Counted from the first letter of the stretch, positions 44,769-55,335 are shown. The stretch: 64,000 nt of DNA from Geoalkalibacter ferrihydriticus DSM 17813 (GCF_000820505.1 NZ_JWJD01000001.1:761811-825810), one strand, 5' to 3'. Translations and numbers: made by a program. Notes: generated from the sequence alone by a model not told the origin.

Positions 44769-45536
44769 ATGTGCCTGATTGTTCTTGCCATCGATTCGCG
44801 CCCCGACCTGCCTCTGATCCTGGCCGCCAACCGAGATGAATTTTATAGGCGGCCTACGGCGGCGGCGGAATTCTGGGATGATGACCCCCAGATTCTCGCC
44901 GGCCGCGATCTGCAGGCGGGCGGCACCTGGCTCGGCGTGACCCGCGCTGGGCGCTGGGCGGCCGTGACCAATGTGCGCAATCCCCAGGATATGAAACCCG
45001 GCCGCCGCTCGCGGGGACGGCTGGTGCGCGATTTCTTGCGCGGCACGCTCGCGCCTGGTTGCTTCCTGCGCAAGCTGGCCCCGGAGGCGGCCTCGTTTCC
45101 CGGCTTCAATCTGCTGCTGGGTAGCGCTGCGCAAGCCTGGTATTTTTCCAACCGCAATAGCTGTGCACCGCGCCGCCTGGAAGAGGGGATTTACGGACTG
45201 AGCAACGCCCGGCTCGATACGCCCTGGCCCAAGGTTCGAGGAGCGCGCGCGGATCTCGAGGCTCTGCTCGCGGCGCAACGCCCTCCCGCGGCCGTGGACT
45301 TGTTCGCATTGCTTGCCGACGAGCGGCGTCCTGCCGACCACGAGCTGCCCGACACCGGCGTTGGACTTGACTGGGAACGCACCCTTGGATCGCGTTTCAT
45401 ACGCAGCGCCGATTACGGCACGCGTTGTTCGACGTTGCTGCGTCTGGATCGGGATGGTTTCCTTGATTTTCGCGAGCGCAGCTTCAATGCCGGCAGGGTC
45501 GTGATGGAGCACGGTTTTTCCTGGCATTTGTCTTGA
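44769..45536 (+). CDS. NRDE/TANGO2-family protein
   Basis: The 255-residue protein begins MCLIVLAIDSRPDLPLILAA followed by NRDE, the family-defining tetrad, with Cys2 as the likely N-terminal nucleophile. Further hallmarks are AGRDLQAGGTWLGV, AAVTNVRNP and GLSNARLDTPWPKV. The family is widespread (TANGO2 in animals); biochemical role not settled. Length is typical. It lies eight bases after the methyltransferase, so they are probably one operon, and precedes lon by 170 bases. Confidence 0.9.
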   Translation: MCLIVLAIDSRPDLPLILAANRDEFYRRPTAAAEFWDDDPQILAGRDLQAGGTWLGVTRAGRWAAVTNVRNPQDMKPGRRSRGRLVRDFLRGTLAPGCFLRKLAPEAASFPGFNLLLGSAAQAWYFSNRNSCAPRRLEEGIYGLSNARLDTPWPKVRGARADLEALLAAQRPPAAVDLFALLADERRPADHELPDTGVGLDWERTLGSRFIRSADYGTRCSTLLRLDRDGFLDFRERSFNAGRVVMEHGFSWHLS

Positions 45537-45591
45537 GTTGCTCCCTGGTGTCTGGACACCTGCGCTGTTTCTCGGGTATGGTGCGGAGACT

Positions 45592-45629
45592 TTCGCCCGC
45601 CTTGACAGCGGGCGAACAGAGATTAACTT
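45592..45629 (+). promoter_or_regulatory. Inverted repeat overlapping a -35-like box before lon
   Basis: TTCGCCCGC and GCGGGCGAA (45592-45616) flank CTTGACA. The TTGACA at 45602 has TAACTT 16 bases further on. This could be a lon promoter with an operator, or a weak terminator of the preceding gene. It is not a CIRCE element. Confidence 0.35.
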
Positions 45630-45706
45630 AAACAACGATCCGCCTCTGAGAGCGGGTCGTCAAATTGTCGATTTATTGCGGCTTCCGGGCCGCCTGGAGG
45701 ATACTT

Positions 45707-48052
45707 TTGGACAACCCTGTACCCCAAGACCTGATTATTCCCGAGACCCTGCCCCTGTTGCCGGTGCGCGACGTGGTGGTTTTTCCTTACATGATTCTGC
45801 CCCTGTTCGTCGGGCGCGACAAATCCGTTGCCGCCGTGGAGGCGGCCCTGGCTGGTGATCGCCTGATCATGCTTGCCGCGCAGAAAGAATTCGGCGAGGA
45901 AGAACCCAGCACGGAAGATATCTATCCCGTGGGCACCGTCGCCATGATCATGCGCATGCTCAAGATGCCCGACGGGCGCGTGAAGATTCTCGTGCAGGGG
46001 CTGGCCAAGGCACGCCTTACCGGTTTTGCCGCAGAGGAGCCTTATTTCAAGGTCCATGTCGAGCGGTTGCACGAACCGCTGATCGACCCGGCGCTGGAAG
46101 TCGAGGCGCTGATGCGCACCGTACGCAACCAACTCGGGCAGGCGGTGAGCCTCGGCAAGGGCATCTCGCCCGAGGTGCTGGTGGTGGTGGAGAACATGGA
46201 GGACGCGGGCTCCCTCGCCGATGTAATTGCGAGCAATGTCGGCCTCAAGGTCGCCGAAGCCCAGGAGGTCATCGAAATCCTCGATCCTCTGGAACGACTG
46301 CGGCGCGTCAAGGATATCCTGGCGCGCGAACTTGAACTGCTCTCCATGCAGGCCGACATCCAGACTCAGGCCAAGGAAGAGATGGGCAAGAGCCAGCGCG
46401 AGTATTTTTTGCGCGAGCAGTTGCGGGCCATTCAGGGCGAGTTGGGCGATGCCGATCCGCGCGCCCAGGATGTCGCCGAACTGCGTGAGAAACTGGAAAA
46501 AGCCGGACTGCCCAAGGAGGCCCGCGAAGAGGCCGACAAGCAGTTGCGGCGCCTGGAAACCATGCACGCCGAGTCGGCTGAATATTCCATGCAGCGCACC
46601 TATCTCGACTGGCTGGTGGAGTTGCCCTGGAAGAAAACCACCCGTGACAATCTCAACCTTGCCAAAGCCCATCAGGTGCTCGATGAGGATCATTACAACC
46701 TGGAGAAGATCAAAGAGCGCATCCTGGAATTTCTCGCCGTGCGCAAGCTCAAAAAAGAGATGAAGGGGCCGATCCTGTGTTTTGTCGGCCCGCCCGGTGT
46801 GGGCAAGACCAGTCTGGGTAAATCCATCGCCCGCGCCCTGGGACGCAAGTTCGTGCGCATCTCATTGGGCGGCATGCGCGATGAGGCGGAAATCCGCGGC
46901 CATCGTCGCACCTATGTGGGTGCGCTGCCCGGGCGCATCATCCAGGGCCTCAAGCAGGCCGGTACCAACAATCCGGTGTTCATGCTCGATGAGATCGACA
47001 AGCTGGGCATGGATTTTCGCGGCGATCCCTCGTCGGCCCTGCTCGAAGTTCTGGATCCCGAGCAGAATCATGCCTTTTCCGACCACTACATCAATCTGGC
47101 CTTCGACCTGTCCAACGTGATGTTTATTGCCACCGCCAACATCATGGATCCGGTGCCCTCGGCGCTCAAGGACCGCATGGAGGTGATCCGCCTGTCGGGC
47201 TACACCGCCGAGGAAAAGCAGCATATCGCCGAGCGCTACCTGATTCCGCGCCAACGCGAGGCCAACGGACTCAAGGACAATCAGATCCATTTTTCCAGGC
47301 CGGCCCTGTTGCGCCTGATCACCGAGTACACCGCCGAAGCGGGACTGCGCAATCTCGAGCGCGAGATCGGCAGCATCTGCCGCAAGGTGGCGCGCCGTTT
47401 TGCCGAAGACCGCCAGAAATCTGCGGTGCGGGTGACAGAGGCGGCGGTGGAGCGCTTTTTGGGGGCGCCGCGTTTTCTGCCCGAGGAAGAACGTGACCAG
47501 AACGAAGTCGGGGTCGCCACCGGCCTGGCCTGGACCGAGGTGGGGGGGGATGTGCTCTACATCGAGGTCAATACCATGAAGGGCAAGGGCGCTCTGACCC
47601 TGACCGGCCATCTCGGCGACGTCATGAAGGAAAGCGCCCAGGCGGCTCTTTCCTATGCCCGCTCGCGCGCCGAGGAACTCGGCATCGACCCGGCGTTTTT
47701 CGAGAGCCACGACATCCATGTGCATGTGCCCGCCGGCGCTATTCCCAAGGATGGGCCCTCGGCCGGGGTGACCATGGCCGTGGCTCTGATCTCCGCTCTG
47801 ACCAAGCGGCCGGTGAGCAAGGATGTGGCCATGACCGGCGAGCTGACCCTGCGTGGCAAGGTGTTGCCCATCGGCGGGCTCAAGGAGAAGGTGTTGGCGG
47901 CGGTGCGCCATCATATCGGCACCGTGCTGATGCCGCAGCGCAACGAAAAGGATCTGGAAGACATCCCGGCGCATCTGCGCAAAAAGGTCAAACTGGTCCC
48001 AGTGCGCACCATGGCCGATGTGCTCAAGGCGGCGCTGGTCGACAAGACATGA
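45707..48052 (+). CDS. lon: Lon protease (ATP-dependent)
   Basis: A 781-residue LonA protease. The substrate-binding domain starts [16 protein letters not shown], and a coiled segment near 220-260 follows. The AAA+ domain has Walker A G361-PPGVGKT and FMLDEIDK as Walker B. The peptidase domain has S685 in PKDGPSAG and the catalytic Lys in GGLKEK at 726-728. It degrades misfolded and regulatory proteins in the cytoplasm. The start is TTG at 45707 with GGAGG six bases upstream; a TTG at 45665 in frame lacks such a site. The stop overlaps the thiL start by four bases. Confidence 0.96.
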   Translation: MDNPVPQDLIIPETLPLLPVRDVVVFPYMILPLFVGRDKSVAAVEAALAGDRLIMLAAQKEFGEEEPSTEDIYPVGTVAMIMRMLKMPDGRVKILVQGLAKARLTGFAAEEPYFKVHVERLHEPLIDPALEVEALMRTVRNQLGQAVSLGKGISPEVLVVVENMEDAGSLADVIASNVGLKVAEAQEVIEILDPLERLRRVKDILARELELLSMQADIQTQAKEEMGKSQREYFLREQLRAIQGELGDADPRAQDVAELREKLEKAGLPKEAREEADKQLRRLETMHAESAEYSMQRTYLDWLVELPWKKTTRDNLNLAKAHQVLDEDHYNLEKIKERILEFLAVRKLKKEMKGPILCFVGPPGVGKTSLGKSIARALGRKFVRISLGGMRDEAEIRGHRRTYVGALPGRIIQGLKQAGTNNPVFMLDEIDKLGMDFRGDPSSALLEVLDPEQNHAFSDHYINLAFDLSNVMFIATANIMDPVPSALKDRMEVIRLSGYTAEEKQHIAERYLIPRQREANGLKDNQIHFSRPALLRLITEYTAEAGLRNLEREIGSICRKVARRFAEDRQKSAVRVTEAAVERFLGAPRFLPEEERDQNEVGVATGLAWTEVGGDVLYIEVNTMKGKGALTLTGHLGDVMKESAQAALSYARSRAEELGIDPAFFESHDIHVHVPAGAIPKDGPSAGVTMAVALISALTKRPVSKDVAMTGELTLRGKVLPIGGLKEKVLAAVRHHIGTVLMPQRNEKDLEDIPAHLRKKVKLVPVRTMADVLKAALVDKT

Positions 48053-49032
48053 ACCTGGACGACATCGGCGAATTCGGCTTCATCGCCCGTATCCGCAAGC
48101 GCGCCGGATCCTGCGCCGATCTGGTGCTGGGGATCGGCGATGATTGCGCCGTGAGCCGCCTGAAACCCGGCGAGCTGTTGCTCACCAGCACCGATCTGCT
48201 AATCGAAGACGTGCACTTTCGCCGGGCCTGGAGTGATCTGAAAACTCTGGGGCGCAAGAGCGTGAGCGTCAACGTCAGCGACGTCGCCGCCATGGGCGGG
48301 CGTCCTTTCAGCCTGTATCTGGGATTGGGTATCCCCGCAGGGTGGACCCTGGAGGAGTTGGATGCTTTTGCCGACGGGGTGGTGGAAGCCTGCGCCGCCT
48401 ACGGCGCGGTGCTGGCCGGCGGCGATACCTGCCGCTCGCCGGGGCCTTTGTTCATCAGTGTCACCGTGGAGGGCCGCGTCCCCGAGGGCGAACTGGTCTC
48501 GCGCGCCGGCGCGCGTCCCGGCGACCTGCTTTGGGTTTCGGGCAGTCTCGGCGACAGCGCCCTGGCCCTGCGCGAATTGCTCGCCGGGCGGCGTCCCGAT
48601 GTGCAGTCCGCGGCGCGCCACCACGATCCCTGTGCCCGCGTGGCCCTGGGGCGCGCTCTTGCCGCACAGGGATTGGCGACGTCCATGATCGATGTCTCCG
48701 ACGGTCTCTTGGCGGATCTGGGTCATCTTCTTGACAGTTCTGCGGTCGGCGCCCGGGTCGCGCGCGCTGCCCTGCCCGTGAGCTCCTTTTTCCGTGCCGC
48801 CCTGAGGGAAGATCCTTCCTTGATGGACCTGGCTTTGTCCGGCGGCGAAGATTACGAACTGCTCTTCACCTCACCTCCTGAACAGGCCGCTGCGGTCTCC
48901 GCCCTCGTCGCCAATGGTGTAGCGGTGACACAAATCGGCCACATCCTCCCGCAAGACGACGGACTGCAGCTCGTCGATGCCCAGGGCAATCCCTGTCCGC
49001 TGCCCCGCAGCGGTTTCGATCATTTTGGGTGA
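48049..49032 (+). CDS. thiL: Thiamine-monophosphate kinase
   Basis: The 327-residue protein has the ThiL/PurM-type ATP-binding layout: [53 protein letters not shown] and [14 protein letters not shown]. It makes thiamine pyrophosphate from thiamine monophosphate. The overlap with lon (ATGA) indicates translational coupling of an unrelated pair. It is followed by heptamer arrays. Confidence 0.95.
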   Translation: MNLDDIGEFGFIARIRKRAGSCADLVLGIGDDCAVSRLKPGELLLTSTDLLIEDVHFRRAWSDLKTLGRKSVSVNVSDVAAMGGRPFSLYLGLGIPAGWTLEELDAFADGVVEACAAYGAVLAGGDTCRSPGPLFISVTVEGRVPEGELVSRAGARPGDLLWVSGSLGDSALALRELLAGRRPDVQSAARHHDPCARVALGRALAAQGLATSMIDVSDGLLADLGHLLDSSAVGARVARAALPVSSFFRAALREDPSLMDLALSGGEDYELLFTSPPEQAAAVSALVANGVAVTQIGHILPQDDGLQLVDAQGNPCPLPRSGFDHFG

Positions 49033-49040
49033 AAAATAAC

Positions 49041-49161
49041 TGTCCGTTGTCCGTTGTCCGTTGTCCGTTGTCCGTTGTCCGTTGTTCCTCGCCCCTCGCC
49101 CCTCGCCCCTCGCCCCTCGCCCCTCGTCCCTCGTCCCTCGTCCCTCGTCCCTCGTCCCTCG
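49041..49161. repeat. Two adjacent heptanucleotide arrays
   Basis: Six copies of TGTCCGT (49041-49082) are followed by TTCCTCG, five CCCCTCG and five TCCCTCG units (49085-49161). The second array shows homogeneous blocks of two variants, the pattern expected from slippage. The arrays fill the gap between thiL and che operon 2. Confidence 0.95.
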
Positions 49162-49167
49162 CCTTTT

Positions 49168-49184
49168 CGGCCTGAATATTGCTT
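49168..49184 (+). promoter_or_regulatory. Possible sigma54-type promoter of che operon 2
   Basis: CGGCCTGAATATTGCTT keeps the GG and GC dinucleotides at exact sigma54 spacing and has a good TTGCTT -12 half; the -24 half (CGGCCTG) is degenerate. It lies right after the heptamer arrays and about 40 bases before the cheR ATG. Confidence 0.35.
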
Positions 49185-49225
49185 GAAAATGGGTTGCTAC
49201 TAACGAATCCACTTTCAGCGAGCCT

Positions 49226-50131
49226 ATGAGTCTATTATTTGAAAATCCCGGGGGGTCGCGTTCTGCTTCGCATTTTCTCGGCGAAGATGTGAACGCGGCG
49301 ACCTTTGAAGAGGTGCGCCAGATTCTTCTGCATCGGCGCGGTTTTGATCTGGGCATGTACAAGGACGGCTGCATTCGTCGCCGCATCGCGGCACGGGTGC
49401 GTGCACGTGGCTTCCAGGAGCCGCAGCACTATCTTGAGTTGCTGGTGCGCAATGAGGCCGAGGTCGATGCCCTGGTCGCGGCGCTGAGCATTCAGGTTTC
49501 GCAGTTCTTCCGCAATCCCAGCACTTTCGAACTGCTCCATCAGCAGGTGCTGCCTGATCTGTTTCGCCGTATTCGCCGCCAGGGGCGACGCGAGTTGCGG
49601 GCCTGGAGCCTGGGCTGCGCAGGCGGCGAGGAACCCTATTCCCTGGCGATTCTGCTTGATCAGCTGGTGCCGCCGCGCATGAAGTTCAGTATTCGCGCCT
49701 GCGACATCGCCCCTGAGGTTCTGGCGCGGGCGCGTGAAGGTCTGTACGAGCCGTCGCGCGTCGGCAGGACGCCTCTTGATTGGCGGGAGAAGTATTTCAG
49801 CGCCGAAAAAGGACGCCTGCGTCTGCAGGAGCGCATCCGCTCGCTGGTGAGCTTTGAGGAGCACAACATTCTCGGCGACGCGAGCCTGGGGGAAGCGGAC
49901 CTGGTTCTGTGCCGCAATGTCCTGATTTATTTTTCCCGCAACGAACAGGAGCGGGTTCTGCAAAGCCTGGCCAAAATTCTGCCGCAGGACGGGGTGCTGG
50001 TTCTGGGCCGGGCTGAAACCCTTATCGGCGATAGCCGCACCCTGTTTTCAATTTTTAATCCGGCCGAGCGGATATTTCTGCGCCGCGGCGAGGCTGAAAG
50101 CACTTTGAGTCAATTGCAAGGAGCCTGGTAA
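49226..50131 (+). CDS. cheR: Chemotaxis protein methyltransferase CheR
   Basis: The 301-residue protein has the CheR N-terminal domain ([20 protein letters not shown]) and SAM-binding domain ([32 protein letters not shown]). It lacks the extra receiver and TPR parts of the 4071 product. It methylates receptor glutamates, presumably of the MCP encoded next, whose start overlaps the cheR stop by one base. The ribosome-binding site is weak (GCGAG). First gene of che operon 2. Confidence 0.95.
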   Translation: MSLLFENPGGSRSASHFLGEDVNAATFEEVRQILLHRRGFDLGMYKDGCIRRRIAARVRARGFQEPQHYLELLVRNEAEVDALVAALSIQVSQFFRNPSTFELLHQQVLPDLFRRIRRQGRRELRAWSLGCAGGEEPYSLAILLDQLVPPRMKFSIRACDIAPEVLARAREGLYEPSRVGRTPLDWREKYFSAEKGRLRLQERIRSLVSFEEHNILGDASLGEADLVLCRNVLIYFSRNEQERVLQSLAKILPQDGVLVLGRAETLIGDSRTLFSIFNPAERIFLRRGEAESTLSQLQGAW

Positions 50132-51411
50132 TGCGCATCGAAATTGCCAACAAGTTCATCATGGGCTTTATCATCGTGGTCGGCGCCATCGTCGCTCTGG
50201 AATATCTGGTCCCGGTCCTGGGAGTGCCCGCCGAATGGCAGCGACTCACCTCGACGGCTGGTGCCCTGACCCTCGGGTTGGCTCTGGGCTGGGCTTTTTC
50301 ACGGGCGTTCACGACCAACATCGGTGTGATCACTACCGCAGCGGAACGCATCAGCGAGGGTGATCTGAGCCGCCCGGTGCAACTGCGGCGTCATTTCTTT
50401 CCCGATGAAACCCAGGACTTTGCCGGCGCCCTCAACCGGGTGAGCCAGAGCCTGCAGGATCTGGTCGGACGTATTCGGACTTCGGCCCTGCAGGTGTCCG
50501 ATTCGGCGCAGGGCCTTTCGGCCTCATCCCAGCAGATGAGCGCCACGGCGCACCAGGTGGCGGGAACCACGGAGCAAATCAGCCGTGGGGCGGAAACTCA
50601 GGCGGAAATGGTGGAAAAAGCGACCCAGGTGATTCGCGAAATGGCCGCCTCCATCGAGGAGGTGGCGGCCACGGCGCAGAAGGTCGCGGCGGCGGCCAAC
50701 GATACCTCTCTGACCGCGCAGCACGGCGGCGAGATGAGTCGCAGCGCCCTCGGCCACATGCAGCAGGTGTTGAGCGAAGTGGCGCACAATGGTGATCAGA
50801 TTCTGGGATTCAGCGCCCTGGTGCAGAAAATCGGCAATATTACCGAGGTGATCACCGGCATCGCCGAGAAGACCAACCTTCTGGCTCTCAACGCCACCAT
50901 CGAGGCGGCGCGCGCCGGTGAGTACGGACGGGGTTTTGCCGTGGTCGCCGAGGAGGTGAGCAAGCTCGCCGATTCCACCGGCGCTTCGGCCAAGGAAATC
51001 AGCGACCTCATCGCCACCATTCGCGAGGAAGGGGCGCGGGTCCAGGCGTCCATGCGGCAGAGCATCGAACGCATCGACGCGGGGCAGAAAGCGATCGGCA
51101 CCACGGGCAACGCCTTTGGGGAAATCATCGAGACCGCCGTCAACAGCCAGACCAAGGCCAACGGCATCGCCGAAATGGCCGGTCGCCAGACCGAGGGCGC
51201 GCGCAACATGGTGCAGATCATCGAGGAGATCGCCAAGGTCGCCGAAGACAATGCCGCCTCCACCGAGGAGGTTTCGGCAGCCACCCAAGAGCAGTCGGCT
51301 TCCATGGAGGAAATGGCGCACGCGGCGCAGGATCTTTCTGCTCTGTCCGAGGAGCTGATCGCCCTGGTCAGCCGTTTCCGCCTCGGTGACGAGGCCGCGC
51401 GGAAGGTCTGA
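50131..51411 (+). CDS. Methyl-accepting chemotaxis protein without a periplasmic sensor
   Basis: The 426-residue receptor has two membrane helices (about 9-27 and 42-60) separated by only some 14 residues, so there is no extracytoplasmic ligand domain. A HAMP-like region ([19 protein letters not shown]) and a signalling domain follow, with the tip [21 protein letters not shown] near 250 and many Glu/Gln-rich methylation-type heptads. It may sense an internal or membrane cue or act as a signalling adaptor. It starts at the cheR stop. Confidence 0.92.
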   Translation: MRIEIANKFIMGFIIVVGAIVALEYLVPVLGVPAEWQRLTSTAGALTLGLALGWAFSRAFTTNIGVITTAAERISEGDLSRPVQLRRHFFPDETQDFAGALNRVSQSLQDLVGRIRTSALQVSDSAQGLSASSQQMSATAHQVAGTTEQISRGAETQAEMVEKATQVIREMAASIEEVAATAQKVAAAANDTSLTAQHGGEMSRSALGHMQQVLSEVAHNGDQILGFSALVQKIGNITEVITGIAEKTNLLALNATIEAARAGEYGRGFAVVAEEVSKLADSTGASAKEISDLIATIREEGARVQASMRQSIERIDAGQKAIGTTGNAFGEIIETAVNSQTKANGIAEMAGRQTEGARNMVQIIEEIAKVAEDNAASTEEVSAATQEQSASMEEMAHAAQDLSALSEELIALVSRFRLGDEAARKV

Positions 51412-51417
51412 GCGGGC

Positions 51418-51843
51418 ATGGGACAGATTCTGATTTTCGGCCTCGCCGGCGAACTCTACGGTCTTGAAATCCGCTGTGTTCAGGAAGTGGTTGTCGCCTC
51501 GCGCCTTCATCCTGTCCCGCGAGCTCCGGCAGCGCTGCTGGGTGCCATCAACTTTCACGGCAGCGTGGTGCCGGTTCTTGATCTGGGTGCCTGGTTGGGC
51601 TTTCCCGGCTCTGCGCGCGATCCGCGTGTGATTGTGCTCGCTGACGCCCAGGCGCGACTGGCGCTGGCGGTGGACCACATTCGCCGCATCGTCTCACCAG
51701 CGGCGGATGAAATTTTTTCCTGCGCCGATGCCGAGGCTGCGGAATACTGCATTCAAGCGGTTTTTCATTGGGATGGCGCGGTGGTCAACCTTCTTGACGT
51801 CGCTCGTTTGACGGCAAGCCTGGAAAGTCTGGCCGTCGGCTGA
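51418..51843 (+). CDS. cheW: CheW scaffold protein
   Basis: The 141-residue single-domain CheW has ILIFGLAGELYGLEIRCVQEV at its start, the signature LLGAINFHGSVVPVLDLG, and a C-terminal VVNLLDVARLT. It links the MCP to the CheA of this operon. It is compact, without the N-terminal extension of the CheW at 5946. The gap from mcp is six bases. Confidence 0.94.
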   Translation: MGQILIFGLAGELYGLEIRCVQEVVVASRLHPVPRAPAALLGAINFHGSVVPVLDLGAWLGFPGSARDPRVIVLADAQARLALAVDHIRRIVSPAADEIFSCADAEAAEYCIQAVFHWDGAVVNLLDVARLTASLESLAVG

Positions 51844-51906
51844 GGCGCTGTCCCGGCAGATTGCGGCGGCCCGCAACGAATCAATATTGATTGAAGGAGA
51901 GTAAGG

Positions 51907-52275
51907 ATGTCCTTGAAAATTTTGATTGTCGATGATGCTTTGTTCATGCGCAACCTGCTGCGCGGGGTTCTCGAAGGTGGCGGTCATCAGGTGGTCGGCG
52001 AGGCGGGGGACGGCGCCGCGGCGGTGCAGAGCTATCGTGATCTGCGTCCCGATCTGGTCATGATGGATATCGTCATGCCCGATAAGACCGGCATCCAGGC
52101 CTTGCGCGAAATCATGGCCGAAGATCCTGCCGCGCGCGTGGTCATTTGCAGTGCCCTCGGCCAGGACGCATTGGTTATGGAGGCGGTTCAGGGCGGCGCG
52201 CGCGATTTTATCGTCAAGCCATTTAAGGATGCCCAGGTGCTGGAGGTGGTCGCGCGGGTCGCGATGGGCGGATAA
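51907..52275 (+). CDS. cheY: CheY-type single-domain response regulator
   Basis: The 122-residue receiver has IVDDA, phospho-Asp D54 in LVMMDIVMPDKTG, the conserved Ser/Thr switch in VICSALGQ, and Lys in FIVKPF. No output domain. It is the phosphorylation target of the neighbouring CheA and the likely output of the cluster. GGAGAGTAAGG precedes the ATG. No flagellar or pilus genes are nearby, so the controlled behaviour is unknown. Confidence 0.94.
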   Translation: MSLKILIVDDALFMRNLLRGVLEGGGHQVVGEAGDGAAAVQSYRDLRPDLVMMDIVMPDKTGIQALREIMAEDPAARVVICSALGQDALVMEAVQGGARDFIVKPFKDAQVLEVVARVAMGG

Positions 52276-52364
52276 TTGCTGTTTTGCTGAAGAGCCCGGA
52301 ACCTTTCCTGCTGAGTTCCTGTCTCGGATGAAAAGCGTTTGAGTGTCTGACCCTGGTGAAGCCC

Positions 52365-54230
52365 ATGGATATGTCCCGCTACCGAACCCTGTTTTTTTCC
52401 GAAGCTCGCGAGCATCTGTCCGCCATGGGGCGGTTGCTGGTGGCTCTGGAGAAAAACGGCGAAGATCCTGAGAGCATTGATGCGCTGTTCCGCGAAGCCC
52501 ACTCGGTCAAGGGCATGGCGGCGGCCATGGGTTTTGAGCGCACCGCGGAACTCTCTCACGTCCTGGAGGATATGCTCGACTCTTTGCGTCAAGTCGGGCG
52601 ACTGCCGGCCGATGGCGTCGATCGGCTGCTGGCTGGAGTGGATCTTCTCGAAGGGCTGGTCGCGGATCTGGAAGCCCAACGTCCGGAGCGCGACATCAGC
52701 GCTTTTCTTAAAGGGAATAGCAGGTCCGACGAGCCGCCGCCGGTCGCGATCCTGCCCACCCCCTCAACGGCCGAAGAGGTGCCCCTGCGTGATTGGCTGA
52801 TTCATCTCGAGCTGGCGCCCGGCACGGCGGCCCCGGCCGCGCGGCTCCTGCTGATTTACAACCGCATTGCGGGATTGGGACGAATTGCATCCAGTACCCC
52901 CGATGCCGAGGCACTGCGCGGCGGACGGGGTGGCTCTGCCCTGAAATTGCAACTGCGCAGCAGGCATGAAGGCCCGGAACTCGAAGAATTGCTGGGCCGC
53001 TTGGGTGATTTTGCCCTTCTGCGGGTACAGCGGCCCCGGCCGCAGGCACGCCCCCCTGCTCAACGGCAGGAGGAGCAGGGCCGCACGGTGCGGGTGCGCA
53101 CCGAGCTGCTCGATCAGTTCATCAATCTGGCCGGAGAAATGATTACCGGTCGGCACCGCTTGCAGGCGGCGCATCGCGGCCGCGATTGGCAGGATCTGGG
53201 TAACGGCATCGACGGCATGGCACGCCTGGTGACCGATCTGCACCACCATGTGCTCAAGGTGCGCATGATGCCTCTGGGTAGTATTACCGGCCACCTGCCG
53301 CGCCTGGTGCGTGACCTGGCGCGTAAGAACGGCAAAGATGTTGCGTTTTCCATCAGCGGCGATGACCTTGAGCTGGATCGGGCGATTCTTGAGGAACTGA
53401 CCGATCCGCTCATGCATATGCTGCGCAACGCCGTCGATCACGGCATTGAAAAGAGCGGACGGGTCGAGGTGCGGGCTGCCCGCGAGAAAGACATGGCACT
53501 CATCGAAGTCATCGACGATGGTCGCGGCATGGATCCCGAAGCCCTGCGCAACAAGGCGGTGAGCGCCGGGCTGCTGAGCGCTTCTCAGGCGCGCGCCTTG
53601 CGTGATGCCGATGCTTTGCAACTGGTCTGCCGTCCAGGCTTTTCCACCGCGGCGGCGGTGACGTCCATCTCCGGGCGCGGGGTGGGAATGGATGTGGTGA
53701 AAAATAAAGTGGAGACGCTCGGCGGCAGTCTGGAAATTTCGTCGCGCTTGGGAGCCGGTACCCGCATGGCCCTTCGTCTGCCCTTGTCGGTGGCCATTAT
53801 CCAGGTTCTTCTGGTAGAATGCGACGGCTGCAGCTTGGGGATTCCCCTGACCCGGGTGGTGCGTCTGCTCAACCTGACGCGCGCACAGATTCAATCAAGC
53901 GGGCGCAGACTGGTGACGCGTCTTGACGATGAGATGCTGCCGCTGCTCTCGCTGCGCAAAATTCTGCACCGCCCGGCGGGAACTCCCGGCAAAACCCTGC
54001 CGGTCGTGGTGGCCGAGGTGCACGGTCGGCGCATCGGGTTGGTGGTCGACGGGCTGGCCGGCCAGCGTCAGGTCTTCGTCAAGGCGCTGGCTTTTCCCCT
54101 CAACCGGATGACCGGTGTTACGGGCGCCAGCATCCTCGGTGACGGGCGACTGCTGTTTATTATCGACCCGCAACTGTTGCTGCAAGAGCAGCCTTCGCCG
54201 AACGAGAGCCCGGTGGGAGTTTCCTTATGA
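52365..54230 (+). CDS. cheA: Chemotaxis histidine kinase CheA
   Basis: A 621-residue kinase: HPt with REAHSVKGMA (H46), a P2-like segment near 145-225 (LIHLELAPGTAAPAARLLLI), dimerisation LLDQFINLAGEM, an ATPase domain with RNAVDHGIE, DDGRGMD, RPGFST and SGRGVGMDVV, and a C-terminal CheW-like domain. Unlike the CheA at 8389 it has a P2-like part and no receiver, which fits the presence of a separate cheY. The start could be GTG 52356, ATG 52365 or ATG 52371; 52365 has GGTGA at the best spacing. Confidence 0.94.
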   Translation: MDMSRYRTLFFSEAREHLSAMGRLLVALEKNGEDPESIDALFREAHSVKGMAAAMGFERTAELSHVLEDMLDSLRQVGRLPADGVDRLLAGVDLLEGLVADLEAQRPERDISAFLKGNSRSDEPPPVAILPTPSTAEEVPLRDWLIHLELAPGTAAPAARLLLIYNRIAGLGRIASSTPDAEALRGGRGGSALKLQLRSRHEGPELEELLGRLGDFALLRVQRPRPQARPPAQRQEEQGRTVRVRTELLDQFINLAGEMITGRHRLQAAHRGRDWQDLGNGIDGMARLVTDLHHHVLKVRMMPLGSITGHLPRLVRDLARKNGKDVAFSISGDDLELDRAILEELTDPLMHMLRNAVDHGIEKSGRVEVRAAREKDMALIEVIDDGRGMDPEALRNKAVSAGLLSASQARALRDADALQLVCRPGFSTAAAVTSISGRGVGMDVVKNKVETLGGSLEISSRLGAGTRMALRLPLSVAIIQVLLVECDGCSLGIPLTRVVRLLNLTRAQIQSSGRRLVTRLDDEMLPLLSLRKILHRPAGTPGKTLPVVVAEVHGRRIGLVVDGLAGQRQVFVKALAFPLNRMTGVTGASILGDGRLLFIIDPQLLLQEQPSPNESPVGVSL

Positions 54231-54847
54231 CTTTTGACCAGTTGACCAGCGGGCAGCGCGACGCCCTCAAGGAAATCAGCAATATCGGCATGGGCCATGC
54301 CGCCGATGCCCTTTCGCGGTTGCTGCGCGAGACGATCATGCTCAAGGTGCCGCGCGTCAGTGTTACGGATCTGTCCCAGGTGCCGGAGGTGTTAGGCGGC
54401 TCCGAGCGGGTGGTGGCGGGGGTCAGCCTGCGCATGCACGGCGATGCCCAGGGCAGCATTCTGCTGGTCTTTCCCTGTGTCAGCGCCCTGCAATTGCTCG
54501 AAGGACTGCTCGGACCGCGCGAGGCGGCTGATTCCCTTGACGCCCTGGCCGTCTCCGCCCTCAAAGAGGTCGGCAATATTCTGGCTTCGGCCTATCTCTC
54601 GGCCCTGGGCGGAATGCTCGGGCTGTCCCTGCTGCCCTCGGTGCCGGCGCTGGCCTGTGATATGGCGGGGGCCGTCGTCGATCACATCCTCATCGATCTC
54701 GGGCGCGAAGGAGATGCGGCGTTGATGCTGGAAACCGAATTCCACAGTCTCAAGAATGAAGGCCGGCTGCTCAAAGGCCATTTTTTTCTGCTGCCCGATC
54801 CTGACTCCCTGGAGATCCTGCTGCGTAGTTTGGGAGAAGTTTCATGA
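54227..54847 (+). CDS. cheC: CheC-type CheY phosphatase
   Basis: The 206-residue protein has both phosphatase motifs of CheC: E16-I-S-N19 in KEISNIGMGHAADAL and E114-V-G-N117 in KEVGNILASAYLSAL. CheC dephosphorylates CheY-P and binds CheD, whose gene follows with a four-base overlap. It overlaps cheA by four bases. CheC/CheD adaptation is typical of Bacillus- and Thermotoga-type systems (established knowledge). Confidence 0.93.
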   Translation: MTFDQLTSGQRDALKEISNIGMGHAADALSRLLRETIMLKVPRVSVTDLSQVPEVLGGSERVVAGVSLRMHGDAQGSILLVFPCVSALQLLEGLLGPREAADSLDALAVSALKEVGNILASAYLSALGGMLGLSLLPSVPALACDMAGAVVDHILIDLGREGDAALMLETEFHSLKNEGRLLKGHFFLLPDPDSLEILLRSLGEVS

Positions 54848-55335
54848 GTGAACGCCAGCGCGTGGGAATTTCCGAAATGTATGTGGCCCGCGCGCCGGCA
54901 ACCCTGGTGACCTACGGTCTGGGCTCCTGCCTGAGCATTACCCTCTACGATCCGCTGACCTGCTGCGGGGGCATGGCGCATACTCTGCTACCCACCCCGC
55001 GTCCCGGGCGCAGCGAGACGCGCCCCGGCAAGTTCGTGGCGACCGCCGTTCACAGCCTGGTGTCCGAGCTTCTTGCCCTGGGCGCCGGCCGCGACCGCTT
55101 GCAGGCCAAGCTGGTGGGGGGCGCCAATATGTTTGAAAACCTCGTGACGCCCGGCGGTGATCTCATCGGCGAGCGCAATGCGCAGACCGCTCGCGCATTG
55201 CTTGCCGCGCTCGGCATTCCCCTGGTGGCGGAAGATGTCGGCGGCAATTTTGGTCGAACCGCCGAATTGGTGCTGGCGACCGGCGAGGTGCGCGTCAAGT
55301 CGGTGCGCGGAGAAAACAAACTACGGATTCTGTAA
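54844..55335 (+). CDS. cheD: CheD receptor glutamine deamidase
   Basis: The 163-residue protein has the catalytic Cys C29 in TYGLGSCLSI, H46 in GGMAHTLLP and a Thr upstream, the CheD triad, plus KLVGGANMF and GERNAQ. It deamidates receptor Gln side chains and is regulated by CheC. It is the last gene of che operon 2. Its stop codon TAA is formed by the terminal GTAAC of the element that begins at 55332, so the natural C-terminus may have been longer or different before insertion. Confidence 0.94.
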   Translation: MSERQRVGISEMYVARAPATLVTYGLGSCLSITLYDPLTCCGGMAHTLLPTPRPGRSETRPGKFVATAVHSLVSELLALGAGRDRLQAKLVGGANMFENLVTPGGDLIGERNAQTARALLAALGIPLVAEDVGGNFGRTAELVLATGEVRVKSVRGENKLRIL

